64,000 nt of DNA. It comes from Pseudomonas protegens (GTDB lineage: Bacteria; Pseudomonadota; Gammaproteobacteria; Pseudomonadales; Pseudomonadaceae). Positions 1 to 7,535 of this stretch are shown piece by piece. The DNA lies in contig NZ_CP060201.1 in the NCBI RefSeq assembly GCF_013407925.2, forward strand, positions 682,001-746,000. Reading direction: 5' to 3'. The position numbers and the translations under genes are program-made. Position 1 is the stretch's first letter, and every line of letters starts with the position of its first letter. The notes beneath the pieces are model-generated. The model was not told the origin of the DNA. It was given only the letters and a program-made list of their open reading frames with translations, and made no database searches.

Positions 1-2
1 TC

Positions 3-986
3 CAAACAATAAACGCCGCAGGCATTGCCAGCGGTATTAGCACCAACTTGAACATTGCCAAGAACATAGAACAAGCCCTACGGGCTGAGCCTTCATTTTT
101 CCGTATTTCGCTGTCCGGCTTCCATCAAAACACCTACGCACAGGGACATGTGGGAGGTGACATCGAAGTTGTAAAACAAAACATGATCATGCTGCATGAC
201 ATCAAGCAGCAATACAATCTTAATACATTGATCGAAGTCTACTACCATCGCTACTTAGACAACCTGGAAGAAGAAAGCTTGATGCGCGAGTTCAGCGAGC
301 GCTTGGGCTTCAGTTTCAGCACAGGTTATTCTGTGATGATGCCGCTGGAAAAAACCTTTGCCATCATCGAGCGCGATCCGTCCGTCACCGAAGCAGATCG
401 TGAAACCCTTAATAGACTCGCATTACCGCCCTACGACGATCTGATCAACCTGGTCAAACACTACCCGAAGCGGGCGTGCAAGCTAAAAGATCAAATGCTG
501 GTACTTGACTGTAACGGCAACACTGTACTTTGCTGCTCTATCTTCAACCAATCCGAGTACCAAGTCGGAAAGTATCTGGATCTGCCACTGGAGCAGCTAA
601 CAAGCCTTAAATCCACTAAAGAAAATTGCGTCGACATGTGCAATCGTTGCGCAAAAAATGGTTTGCACGAGTACGCCATGTATCCCAACCAAGGGCCGCT
701 GGAGCGCCACGCTGTCAGTCGCATTATGGATTTTCAACGCCGCAGCCTTCTAGGTCTCCCGATTGACAATGAAGCACTTGGAAAGCAGGACGACGAAGTT
801 AGCGCAGAAGACTTTGATGAGCATCAGTATCTACAGTCGAACCATGATGTGAAGGCCGCAATTGCCAATAGCGCCTTCTCCAGTGGTTATCAGCACTACC
901 TGTTTTTTGGTCGTTATGAAGGCAGGAAAGGGGCAAGTTCACCATTGGCACGCAAGGATTCAAACATGGTGACGGATCAGAGCTGA
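3..986 (+). CDS. Radical SAM/SPASM-type protein, 3' part (5' end outside window)
   Basis: The reading frame is open back to the first bases of the window, so this is the C-terminal part of a longer gene. The visible part begins with a TINAAGIASGIST segment, which suits the end of a radical SAM barrel. A SPASM-like cysteine cluster follows: CNGNTVLCCS, then C-x3-C-x2-C in the CVDMCNRC stretch. Such clusters hold auxiliary iron-sulfur clusters in peptide- or carbohydrate-modifying radical SAM enzymes. The last 45 residues (YLQSNHDVKAAI, then HYLFFGRYEGR) match a short module common in proteobacterial glycosyltransferase and surface-polysaccharide proteins. The gene is more A+T-rich than later genes, which suggests an accessory or surface-polysaccharide cluster continuing upstream. 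The substrate cannot be told; the CX3CX2C core lies outside the window. Confidence 0.75.
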   Translation, partial: QTINAAGIASGISTNLNIAKNIEQALRAEPSFFRISLSGFHQNTYAQGHVGGDIEVVKQNMIMLHDIKQQYNLNTLIEVYYHRYLDNLEEESLMREFSERLGFSFSTGYSVMMPLEKTFAIIERDPSVTEADRETLNRLALPPYDDLINLVKHYPKRACKLKDQMLVLDCNGNTVLCCSIFNQSEYQVGKYLDLPLEQLTSLKSTKENCVDMCNRCAKNGLHEYAMYPNQGPLERHAVSRIMDFQRRSLLGLPIDNEALGKQDDEVSAEDFDEHQYLQSNHDVKAAIANSAFSSGYQHYLFFGRYEGRKGASSPLARKDSNMVTDQS

Positions 987-1591
987 AGATTGTTTCGCGT
1001 CATAAAACACCAGCCCGGGACAAAGACTGGTCTTCACTGTGTTGCCGCCCAGCGAAAACTGGCGTCTATGAGCCGAGGCCGCATGAAAACTCACGCACCG
1101 TTTTGACGTCCGCGTTGCTACGTAAAACCTGCTGGTATTTTGTGAGTCGGCAGACCTGAAGTTTACGTAGGCGTGCAATTTTCATTGACGCTTTCACACA
1201 GCCTCGGTCGTTACTTCCCGTTTTTTACTATCGCCACCGGCAGCTACGGGTCGGGCTGAACGAGATGACTTCGCCAGAGCCGCAGAAAACGCAACAGCGC
1301 CAACCGGGCGCGGCGCCTGTTGAACCGCCAGTGATCGTTTGGCGCAGTTTGCTGCTTGAACAGTGGGAAAGCGCCGGTATGGATGGGGGATCGAGCATGG
1401 CATAGCCAATGGCATGACCCCGCCTCCTGCGCGGCCCGATAGCCGCAGCACGCAGCACGCGAAAAGCCGCACCATCAATAGCGGCATTTTAATGGCCATG
1501 CCCTGGCCAAGGTATTTATGATGCGCTCCGTGCCTCGGGGGCAATGACACCAGGGCAGGCCCATTTTCCAGGACAGAAGCAGAGGGATGCT
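987..1591. other. Intergenic stretch without a supported gene
   Basis: About 600 bases between the radical SAM gene and the nuclease-like gene. The open frames here (for example minus 1194-1550) are rich in Arg, Ala and Pro, have no ribosome binding site and resemble no family I know. The stretch may be decayed mobile DNA at an island boundary, but no terminal repeats or transposase motifs are visible. Confidence 0.4.
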
Positions 1592-2161
1592 GTGAGTCGA
1601 GTGATCAACCGTGTGATTCAACAAGCCGCGGAAAATTTTTCCCACAGTTTGAGTGCGTTCTACCCCTCCTACGGCCGCAATGGCATAAACGAACGCAACC
1701 TCACCTTTCAATTGGCCAACGCCTTTGGAGCACGTAACGGCGCCCATGCCTTTATGGAAGTGCCGTTTCTCAACCCACTGACCCAACGTTTTGAATATCG
1801 GATCGACTGCATGCTGTTCGACAAGGAGCGGGTGTTCTTTGTCGAGGCCAAGCGCCTGTTCAGGCTAGAGAAAGCCGAGCAACTGCGTAACGACTTCCAA
1901 CGTATGAATGCAGAAACCCTGGCACCGATACTGGAAAAATTCATCTCCCCTTCCACCCGGACACGCAGTGTCTATCGCTTGATGCTTGCCGAAACCTGGA
2001 GCCCGAATATTGTCAACTGGTGGAAGAAGCAAGACACCGTCCGGGCCTGGGACAACAGCTGGCTGCCAGACAATAGCGACGCGGTCGAGGTCAAGGCCTT
2101 CGATGAACAAGAAACACTGCATTGGCTATACGCCTATGAGCAGTTGGAGATGCCTGCATGA
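1592..2161 (+). CDS. Uncharacterised protein with PD-(D/E)XK-like nuclease signature
   Basis: About 189 residues from a GTG start that has a good ribosome site (GAGGG five bases upstream); an in-frame ATG at 1544 is the alternative. The segment RIDCMLF followed by VFFVEAKR is the classic D...(D/E)xK arrangement of PD-(D/E)XK nucleases: an acidic residue ending one strand and Glu-Ala-Lys in the next. An upstream Glu (NERNLTFQ) could be the usual helix acid. Nothing else is recognisable. The stop overlaps the next start (ATGA), so the two genes are almost certainly translationally coupled. A nuclease in a small two-gene cassette on an A+T-richer accessory stretch suggests a defence or mobile-element role, but that is inference. 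The family was not identified by search. Confidence 0.6.
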   Translation: MSRVINRVIQQAAENFSHSLSAFYPSYGRNGINERNLTFQLANAFGARNGAHAFMEVPFLNPLTQRFEYRIDCMLFDKERVFFVEAKRLFRLEKAEQLRNDFQRMNAETLAPILEKFISPSTRTRSVYRLMLAETWSPNIVNWWKKQDTVRAWDNSWLPDNSDAVEVKAFDEQETLHWLYAYEQLEMPA

Positions 2162-2718
2162 AGGTTGCGACGCAGATTAACGACTACGAAATTGTCGAGC
2201 ACCGGCATCGCTACTGCACCTGGGCCGCAGGCCGTGCAGCGAGCACCAAGACCTGCCGCTTCAGTGTCAGCACCGGCAAGGCGATCATCGAAGCCACAGG
2301 CCTGCACCTGCTACTGGCAGGCCCAGAACTTCTGCCGCCTCCCGAGCGTATCGATGCCCAGCACAAGATCTGGCGCGAACTGGCAATCGAAGCGGCCAAG
2401 AGCAAAGGCCTGGTTGGGTTCGGCCACGGCGTCGCAGCAAAGCTCATCAACGTTTATCTCAAGGGCGCCTTTGTTTGCGGCGGCCAGGAACTGCATCCCC
2501 ATGTGCAGGCCCTGCACCCTCCTATCGACAAGCTTTTGCTGGATGAGCTCTACCATCAGGACATTGGCGCTTTAAAGGCCGTCTGGAGACAAGCACGAAA
2601 ACAACGCTGGTCGAAGCTCGATACCGAGCAGTATCAAGCGGTGATCAATGGCATACGCGATGCCCTTCAAGGAAAGCCGTTGTGGCACATCGAATTCTAC
2701 TGGCGCGGCCACCAATGA
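2158..2718 (+). CDS. Uncharacterised partner protein of the nuclease-like gene
   Basis: 186 residues, starting inside the stop of the preceding gene (ATGA, four-base overlap). Recognisable blocks are RYCTWAAGRAAS near the N-terminus, GVAAKLINVYLKG and CGG in the middle, and HPHVQALHPPIDKLLLD after that. I have a weak recollection of similar blocks (GVAAKLIN..., LHPPID...) in unnamed proteins of genomic islands, with no function attached. There is no signal peptide or membrane segment, so it is probably cytosolic. The gene is followed directly by a good intrinsic terminator, so the pair forms a closed two-gene unit. Being coupled to a PD-(D/E)XK-like protein, it could be a regulator, sensor or antidote of the nuclease; this is inference. 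Confidence 0.6.
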   Translation: MKVATQINDYEIVEHRHRYCTWAAGRAASTKTCRFSVSTGKAIIEATGLHLLLAGPELLPPPERIDAQHKIWRELAIEAAKSKGLVGFGHGVAAKLINVYLKGAFVCGGQELHPHVQALHPPIDKLLLDELYHQDIGALKAVWRQARKQRWSKLDTEQYQAVINGIRDALQGKPLWHIEFYWRGHQ

Positions 2719-2745
2719 ATGCTCCAACGGTGTTTTTTCTAGGAT

Positions 2746-2773
2746 AAGGGCGACGCAATGCGGCGCCCTTTTT
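2746..2773 (+). terminator. Intrinsic terminator of the two-gene cassette
   Basis: AAGGGCG at 2746 pairs with CGCCCTT ending at 2770. Inside it CGC pairs with GCG around an AAT loop, and a T run (2769-2773) follows. It lies 27 bases after the stop of the second cassette gene. Confidence 0.75.
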
Positions 2774-2787
2774 CATTTCCTCAGCAC

Positions 2788-3033
2788 TCAACCGAGTTCA
2801 AGCAGGTTGCGGGCTGCGCCGATGCGTTGCTGAGCGCAGGCATACAGATCGGACAACGAGGCGTTATGTCCATAGTTTTTGGCCCGCGATGACCAGTCAC
2901 TAAATTGCGGTGACGCATCGAACTGTAGACGCGGTATTCGCTCGATGAGCGTTTCCGGATAAGCGATCGATCGATTTATCGTTGCAAAAGCATACGGTGA
3001 TCGGCTTTTTGAATCGCTACTTTCGACCGTTAG
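2788..3033 (-). pseudogene. Possible 3' remnant of a gene, no start codon
   Basis: On the minus strand a frame of about 80 codons runs from 3033 to a TGA at 2788-2790. It is bounded upstream by a TAG and has no usable ATG, GTG or TTG start. The translation looks like real protein (SIAYPETLIERIPRLQFD, then SLSDLYACAQQRIGAARNLL, ending in LELG). I do not recognise the family. It is probably the tail of a gene truncated when the adjacent accessory DNA arrived. The 3034-3130 stretch up to the kinase gene shows nothing else. Confidence 0.3.
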
Positions 3034-3130
3034 CTACTTGTCGTGCTGACCGTTTGTTGTTGACCGAGGTAAGCATTGACATAAAATCGCCGCCCCAAAA
3101 GATCAGCTTGCATAGCGAGAAGGAGCTTCG

Positions 3131-3670
3131 ATGCAACGGGTGATGATTGTTGGTCAACCTGGATCAGGCAAAAGCACTTTGGCGCGTGAGCTTGGTCAGC
3201 GCACGGGCTTGCCGGTCGTCCATATCGACACTATCCACTGGCAGCCAGGATGGATAGAACGAAGCCCGGAAGAGAAAACCCGGCTATGTCTCGATGTAGA
3301 GGCTCAAGATCGCTGGATATTCGAAGGTAGCCATTCAGCCACTTGGGACAACCGAGTGGCCCGTGCAGATCTTTTGATATGGATTGATCGTTCGGCGACG
3401 CTTCGATTCTTCCGCGTACTGCGCAGAACACTGCTCCAACGCGGTCAGTCTCGGCCCGACTTGTCGGAAAACTGCCCGGAAATGCTGGCGAACCTGCCAG
3501 AGTTTTTCAGATTCATGTGGCGGACGAAAAATTCAGCGCGAGAAAAGATGCAGCAACTTGTGGCAACAGCGCCATCCACTTGCCGCGTGGTTTGTCTGCC
3601 GTCCAATCGGGATATAGGAATTTTTCTCGCGAATATTGGAAGTTCGACTGTCCCAGTTCCGCGAGGTTGA
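3131..3670 (+). CDS. P-loop nucleotide kinase / AAA-like ATPase (FlaR-topology-modulation type)
   Basis: 179 residues with a Walker A motif at residues 8-15 (GQPGSGKS), then the LPVVHIDTIHWQPGW segment and a WIFEGSHSATWDNRVARADLLIWID stretch. These are typical of the small adenylate-kinase-like proteins annotated as DNA topology modulation protein or AAA family ATPase; the real substrate of the family is not settled. A clear ribosome site (AAGGAG) precedes the ATG. The C-terminus (NRDIGIFLANIG) resembles the usual arginine-rich lid end. Its base composition is closer to the accessory genes on its left than to the polyamine block on its right, and it stands alone with no operon partners. Confidence 0.75.
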   Translation: MQRVMIVGQPGSGKSTLARELGQRTGLPVVHIDTIHWQPGWIERSPEEKTRLCLDVEAQDRWIFEGSHSATWDNRVARADLLIWIDRSATLRFFRVLRRTLLQRGQSRPDLSENCPEMLANLPEFFRFMWRTKNSAREKMQQLVATAPSTCRVVCLPSNRDIGIFLANIGSSTVPVPRG

Positions 3671-3858
3671 TCGACGGTTGATTGACTCACTGCGGAAAAT
3701 GCTGGTTACGAGCGTCCGCTTCCGGCCGATCGCTGCCCGTTCTAAATGACCATTAACAGTCAAAAGCAAACACCGCCAAACCAATAAGATCAGCCCCTCC
3801 TCACTCACAAAAAGCGGCTATCAAAAGCCGCTTCAGATCAGTCCCCCCGTCTCCCCAC

Positions 3859-4407
3859 TCAAAAGTTCGCCGGGGTGTTGGCGCTGATGATTTCCGCCTC
3901 ATCCTGCCCAATGTTGCGAAAGCTATGAGGCAAGGTGGTCGGAAAGTAATAGCCATCCCCCGGGTTGAGCACGCTGACTTGCCCATCCACCGTCAACTCC
4001 ACGGTGCCGCGAACAACCAGCCCGCACTCCTCGCCTTCGGCATGCACGATGGCTTCTTCGCCGGAGCTGGCGCCGGGGGCGTATTGCTCGCGCAGAAAGC
4101 GCATCTGCCGGTTGGCCACCGGGGCGCCGATCATCAGCAGGCGCAGGCCGTCGCGGCCCAGGTCGGGCTGTTCGTTGGCGCGGAACACGTATTGGTGCTC
4201 GCGGGGTGGCTGGTCGAAGGTGAAGAAGTCGGCCAGGGACATGGGGATGCCTTCCAGCAGCTTTTTCAGGGAGCTGACGGACGGGCTGACGCGGTTCTGT
4301 TCGATCAGGGAGATGGTGGCGTTGGTCACGCCGCTACGGCGGGCCAGCTCGCGCTGGGAGAGTTTGTAGCTTTCGCGAACGAGTTTGAGTCGGGTGCCCG
4401 TGTCCAT
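3859..4407 (-). CDS. puuR: PuuR-type HTH-cupin transcriptional regulator
   Basis: 182 residues. The N-terminal XRE helix-turn-helix (about residues 8-62) contains LSQRELARRSGVTNATISLIEQ. A C-terminal cupin domain (about 105-180) contains EECGLVVRGTVELTVDGQ and the LNPGDGYYFPTTLPHSF box. This is the architecture of PuuR, the putrescine-responsive repressor of polyamine catabolism. It lies just downstream of puuB, puuC and puuA on the same strand, in the polyamine locus. By analogy with E. coli it would repress the puu genes until putrescine accumulates. I did not find an unambiguous operator in the puuA/puuD intergenic region. Confidence 0.85.
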   Translation of the reverse strand: MDTGTRLKLVRESYKLSQRELARRSGVTNATISLIEQNRVSPSVSSLKKLLEGIPMSLADFFTFDQPPREHQYVFRANEQPDLGRDGLRLLMIGAPVANRQMRFLREQYAPGASSGEEAIVHAEGEECGLVVRGTVELTVDGQVSVLNPGDGYYFPTTLPHSFRNIGQDEAEIISANTPANF

Positions 4408-4621
4408 AACAGCCTTATGTGAGAAGTACTTAAGGGTATTTTTGCGGCGGTTGGGTCGCGAGGATCGCGATTTGGCTGCCCTGGAGCCTGAAAAGGCGGC
4501 TATTTAAACATGTTTGACAGGCAAGCTGTAAAGACCGGCGATGGGCGTGAAGGCCGGGTGATGGAGTGCCGGTTTTCCGGGGCTTTGCGGGGCTTTTTCT
4601 GGGGTGGGTCAAGGGCCGGAG

Positions 4622-4669
4622 CTTCGCGAGCAAGCTCGCTCCTACAGGAGTGGGGGCTGTAGGAGCGAG
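4622..4669. repeat. REP-type palindromic repeat pair (GCGAGCAAGCTCGC class)
   Basis: The perfect palindrome GCGAGCAAGCTCGC (4626-4639) is followed by TCCTACAG and then by an inverted partial copy, CTGTAGGAGCGAG (4657-4669). This is a Pseudomonas REP class distinct from the GGCTTGC-core copies elsewhere in the window. It lies between the puuR start and the puuB stop. Confidence 0.75.
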
Positions 4670-4675
4670 GTGGCG

Positions 4676-5956
4676 TCAGATGCCGAAGCGGTCGCGCAGG
4701 GCGTAGTACGCGGCGCCCATGGCGGTCAGCGGGGCCTGGAAGGTGCGCCCGCCGATCATCGGCATGTGCGGCAAGGAGGCGAAGGCGTTGAAGCGTTCGG
4801 CGTCGCCGCGGATCATTTCGGCAATCAGCTTGCCCGCCAGGTGCGAACAGGTGACGCCGTGGCCGCTGTAGCCCTGCATGTAGTAGGCGTTCTTTTCGAT
4901 CCGGCCAAATTGCGGCATGCGCGACATGGTCAAGAGGAAATTGCCGGTCCAGCGGTAGTCGATCTTCACGTCCTTGAGCTGGGGGAAGGTCTTGAGGATC
5001 TTCGGCCGGATCAGCTGGTCGATGTCATCCGGTTCACGGGCGCCGTAGACCACGCCACCGCCGTACAGCAGGCGGTTGTCGCCGGTGAGGCGGAAGTAGT
5101 CCAAGAGGTAGTTGCAGTCTTCCACGCAGTAGTTGTTGCTGATCAGGCTGCGGGCCAGTTGTTCCGGCAACTGCTCGGTGACCACGATCTGCGAACCGCA
5201 GGGCATGCTCTTGCGGGTCACGCGGGGGTCGAGGTCCTGCTGCAGGTAGGCGTTGCCGGCGATCAGCAGGTATTTGGCGCGCACCACGCCCTTGGCGGTA
5301 CGCACCACGTTGGGTTCGCCGTAGGTGATTTCCACCGCCGCCGACTGTTCGAAAATCTTGCCGCCCAGGCCGATGATGGCGCTGGCTTCGCCCAGGGCCA
5401 GGTTCAGCGGATGGATGTGGCCGCCCTGCATGTCCAGCAGGCCGCCGATGTAGTTCTTGGTGCCGACTTCGCGGTCGATCTGCGCCTTGTCGAGCAGCTT
5501 CAGGTTGTGGTTGCCCAGGCGTTCCCAGTTGCGTTTCTGTTCCGCCAGGCCCTTGAGCTGCTTGTTGTTCAGGGCGGCGAAAATGCCACCGGGGCGGTAG
5601 TCGCACTGGATGTCGTAGTGCTGGATGCGCTGACGGATGATGTCGGCGCCTTCGAAGATCATGCTGCCGAGCACTTCGGCGCTTTTTTCGCCGTAGCGTT
5701 CTTCGATCACGTCCACATCGCGGCTGTAGGAGTTGACCAGTTGCCCGCCGTTGCGCCCGCTGGCGCCGAAGCCGACCTTGGCCGCCTCCAGCACGGTGAC
5801 GCTGTAGCCGGCTTCCGCCAGGAACAAGGCCGAGGACAGGCCGGTGTAACCGGCGCCGATCACGCAGACGTCGCACTCCACCAACTCGTCGAGTTGCGGG
5901 TAGTCGGTGGTCTGGTTGCGGGTCGCCGCGTAGTAGCTGTTCACGTAGGTTTGCAT
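4676..5956 (-). CDS. puuB: Gamma-glutamylputrescine oxidase (FAD-dependent, DAO family)
   Basis: 426 residues. An FAD-binding Rossmann motif (GAGYTG, residues 34-39) follows the characteristic DVCVIGAG strand. The DAO-family segment FGASGRNGGQLVNSYSRD comes next, and the C-terminus ends with MQGYSGHGVTCSHLAGKLIAE, the typical second FAD contact. PuuB oxidises gamma-glutamylputrescine to gamma-glutamyl-gamma-aminobutyraldehyde, ammonia and hydrogen peroxide. It sits downstream of puuC and puuA on the same strand, which supports this substrate over other DAO substrates. The length is usual for the family. A GGGGA ribosome site lies just before the ATG. Confidence 0.85.
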   Translation of the reverse strand: MQTYVNSYYAATRNQTTDYPQLDELVECDVCVIGAGYTGLSSALFLAEAGYSVTVLEAAKVGFGASGRNGGQLVNSYSRDVDVIEERYGEKSAEVLGSMIFEGADIIRQRIQHYDIQCDYRPGGIFAALNNKQLKGLAEQKRNWERLGNHNLKLLDKAQIDREVGTKNYIGGLLDMQGGHIHPLNLALGEASAIIGLGGKIFEQSAAVEITYGEPNVVRTAKGVVRAKYLLIAGNAYLQQDLDPRVTRKSMPCGSQIVVTEQLPEQLARSLISNNYCVEDCNYLLDYFRLTGDNRLLYGGGVVYGAREPDDIDQLIRPKILKTFPQLKDVKIDYRWTGNFLLTMSRMPQFGRIEKNAYYMQGYSGHGVTCSHLAGKLIAEMIRGDAERFNAFASLPHMPMIGGRTFQAPLTAMGAAYYALRDRFGI

Positions 5957-6011
5957 GAGAAATTCCCCAGCGGGTACGGGCCCAGGCCCGCCGCCGCTGT
6001 TGTTATAAGAG

Positions 6012-7502
6012 TTAGAGCTTGATCCAGGTCGCTTTGAGCTCGGTGTATTTGTCGAAGGCGTGCAACGACTTGTCGCGACCGTTGCCGGACTGTTTGAAGC
6101 CGCCGAACGGCGCGGTCATGTCGCCACCGTCGTACTGGTTGACCCACACACTGCCGGCGCGCAGGCCACGGGCAAAACGGTGGGCGCGGCTGAGGTTGGC
6201 GGTCCAGACCCCGGCCGCCAGGCCGAAGATGCTGTCGTTGGCGATCTGCAGCGCCTCTTCTTCGGTATCGAAGCTGATCACCGACAGCACCGGACCGAAG
6301 ATCTCTTCCCGGGCGATGGTCATGGCGTTGGTCACGCCGTCGAAGATCGTCGGCTCGACATACAGGCCACCAGTGCTCTCCAGAGTGCGTACACCACCGG
6401 CCAGCAGTTGCCCGCCCTGCTCCTTGCCGATCTCGATGTAGCGCAGCACGTTCTCCAGTTGGCGCTGGTCCACCACCGCGCCGACCCGGGTTTCCGGATC
6501 GAGGGCATGGCCCGGTTTCCAACCCTTGAGGGCCTCCACCAGCAGCGGGATGAACTGCTCGCGGATCGAGCGTTCCACCAGCAAGCGCGAACCGGCGGTG
6601 CAGACTTCGCCCTGGTTGAAGGCGATGGCCGCAGCCGCCGCTTCGGCCGCGGCGCGCAAGTCCGGAGCGTCGGCAAACACCACGTTGGGGCTCTTGCCAC
6701 CGGCTTCCAGCCACACCCGCTTCATGTTGCTTTCGCCGGAATACACCAACAGTTGCTTGCCCACGGCGGTGGAGCCGGTGAAGGCCAGCACGTCCACATC
6801 CATATGCAGGGCCAGGGCCTTGCCGACGGTGTGGCCATAACCTGGCAGGACGTTGAACACGCCTTTGGGGATACCGGCGTCCAGGGCCAGCTGGGCGATG
6901 CGGATCGCGGTCAGCGGCGACTTTTCCGAGGGCTTGAGGATGAACGAGTTGCCCATCGCCAGGGCCGGGGCGAACTTCCAGCTGGCCATGATCAGCGGGA
7001 AGTTCCACGGCACGATGGCCGCCACCACGCCTGCCGGTTCCCGGGTCACCAGGCCCAGCTGGTCGTGAGGGGTGGCCGCCACTTCGTCGTAGAGCTTGTC
7101 GATGGCTTCGGCGTTCCAGCGGATGGCGTTGGCCGTGGCCGGAATGTCGATGCTCATGGAGTCGCCGATCGGCTTGCCCATGTCCAGGGTTTCCAGGAGC
7201 GCCAGTTCTTCCTGGTGCTCAAGGATCAGCTCGGCGAAGCGAATCAGGATGCGCTTGCGCTCGGCCGGGGCCTTGCCCGACCAGACGCCACTGTTGAACG
7301 CCTGGCGCGCCACCGCCACGGCACGATCGGCATCGGCCTGATCGGTGCTGGCGACGTTGGCCAGGAAGCGCCCGTCCACCGGGCTCAGGCATTCAAAGGT
7401 GGCACCGCTGGCGGCGGCGCAGTACTGGCCGTCGATAAAGGCACGGCCTTCAAGGCTGAGGGACTGGAAGTGCTGCTCCCAGTCGCTGCGGGATTTAGTC
7501 AT
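6012..7502 (-). CDS. puuC: Gamma-glutamyl-gamma-aminobutyraldehyde dehydrogenase (ALDH family)
   Basis: 496 residues, full ALDH length. The NAD-binding region has VPWNFPLIMASWKFAPALAMGN and FTGSTAVGK. The general-base Glu lies in LEAGGKSPN, the catalytic Cys in FNQGEVCTAGSR (about residue 300), and the C-terminal EEIFGPVLSVISF motif is present. It would oxidise the aldehyde made by PuuB to gamma-glutamyl-GABA with NAD(P)+. The order puuA-puuC-puuB on one strand, with 33- and 55-base gaps, suggests one transcript. Pseudomonas genomes often carry this gene under the name aldehyde dehydrogenase AldB or PuuC; the substrate is inferred from context. Confidence 0.85.
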   Translation of the reverse strand: MTKSRSDWEQHFQSLSLEGRAFIDGQYCAAASGATFECLSPVDGRFLANVASTDQADADRAVAVARQAFNSGVWSGKAPAERKRILIRFAELILEHQEELALLETLDMGKPIGDSMSIDIPATANAIRWNAEAIDKLYDEVAATPHDQLGLVTREPAGVVAAIVPWNFPLIMASWKFAPALAMGNSFILKPSEKSPLTAIRIAQLALDAGIPKGVFNVLPGYGHTVGKALALHMDVDVLAFTGSTAVGKQLLVYSGESNMKRVWLEAGGKSPNVVFADAPDLRAAAEAAAAAIAFNQGEVCTAGSRLLVERSIREQFIPLLVEALKGWKPGHALDPETRVGAVVDQRQLENVLRYIEIGKEQGGQLLAGGVRTLESTGGLYVEPTIFDGVTNAMTIAREEIFGPVLSVISFDTEEEALQIANDSIFGLAAGVWTANLSRAHRFARGLRAGSVWVNQYDGGDMTAPFGGFKQSGNGRDKSLHAFDKYTELKATWIKL

Positions 7503-7535
7503 GGCAAATACTCAACACAGAAGGCGGCACGGTCA

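Noticed and set aside
1194..1550. 118-codon minus-strand frame
   Set aside because: No ribosome site, odd composition (many Arg, Ser, Ala, Pro) and no recognisable family.
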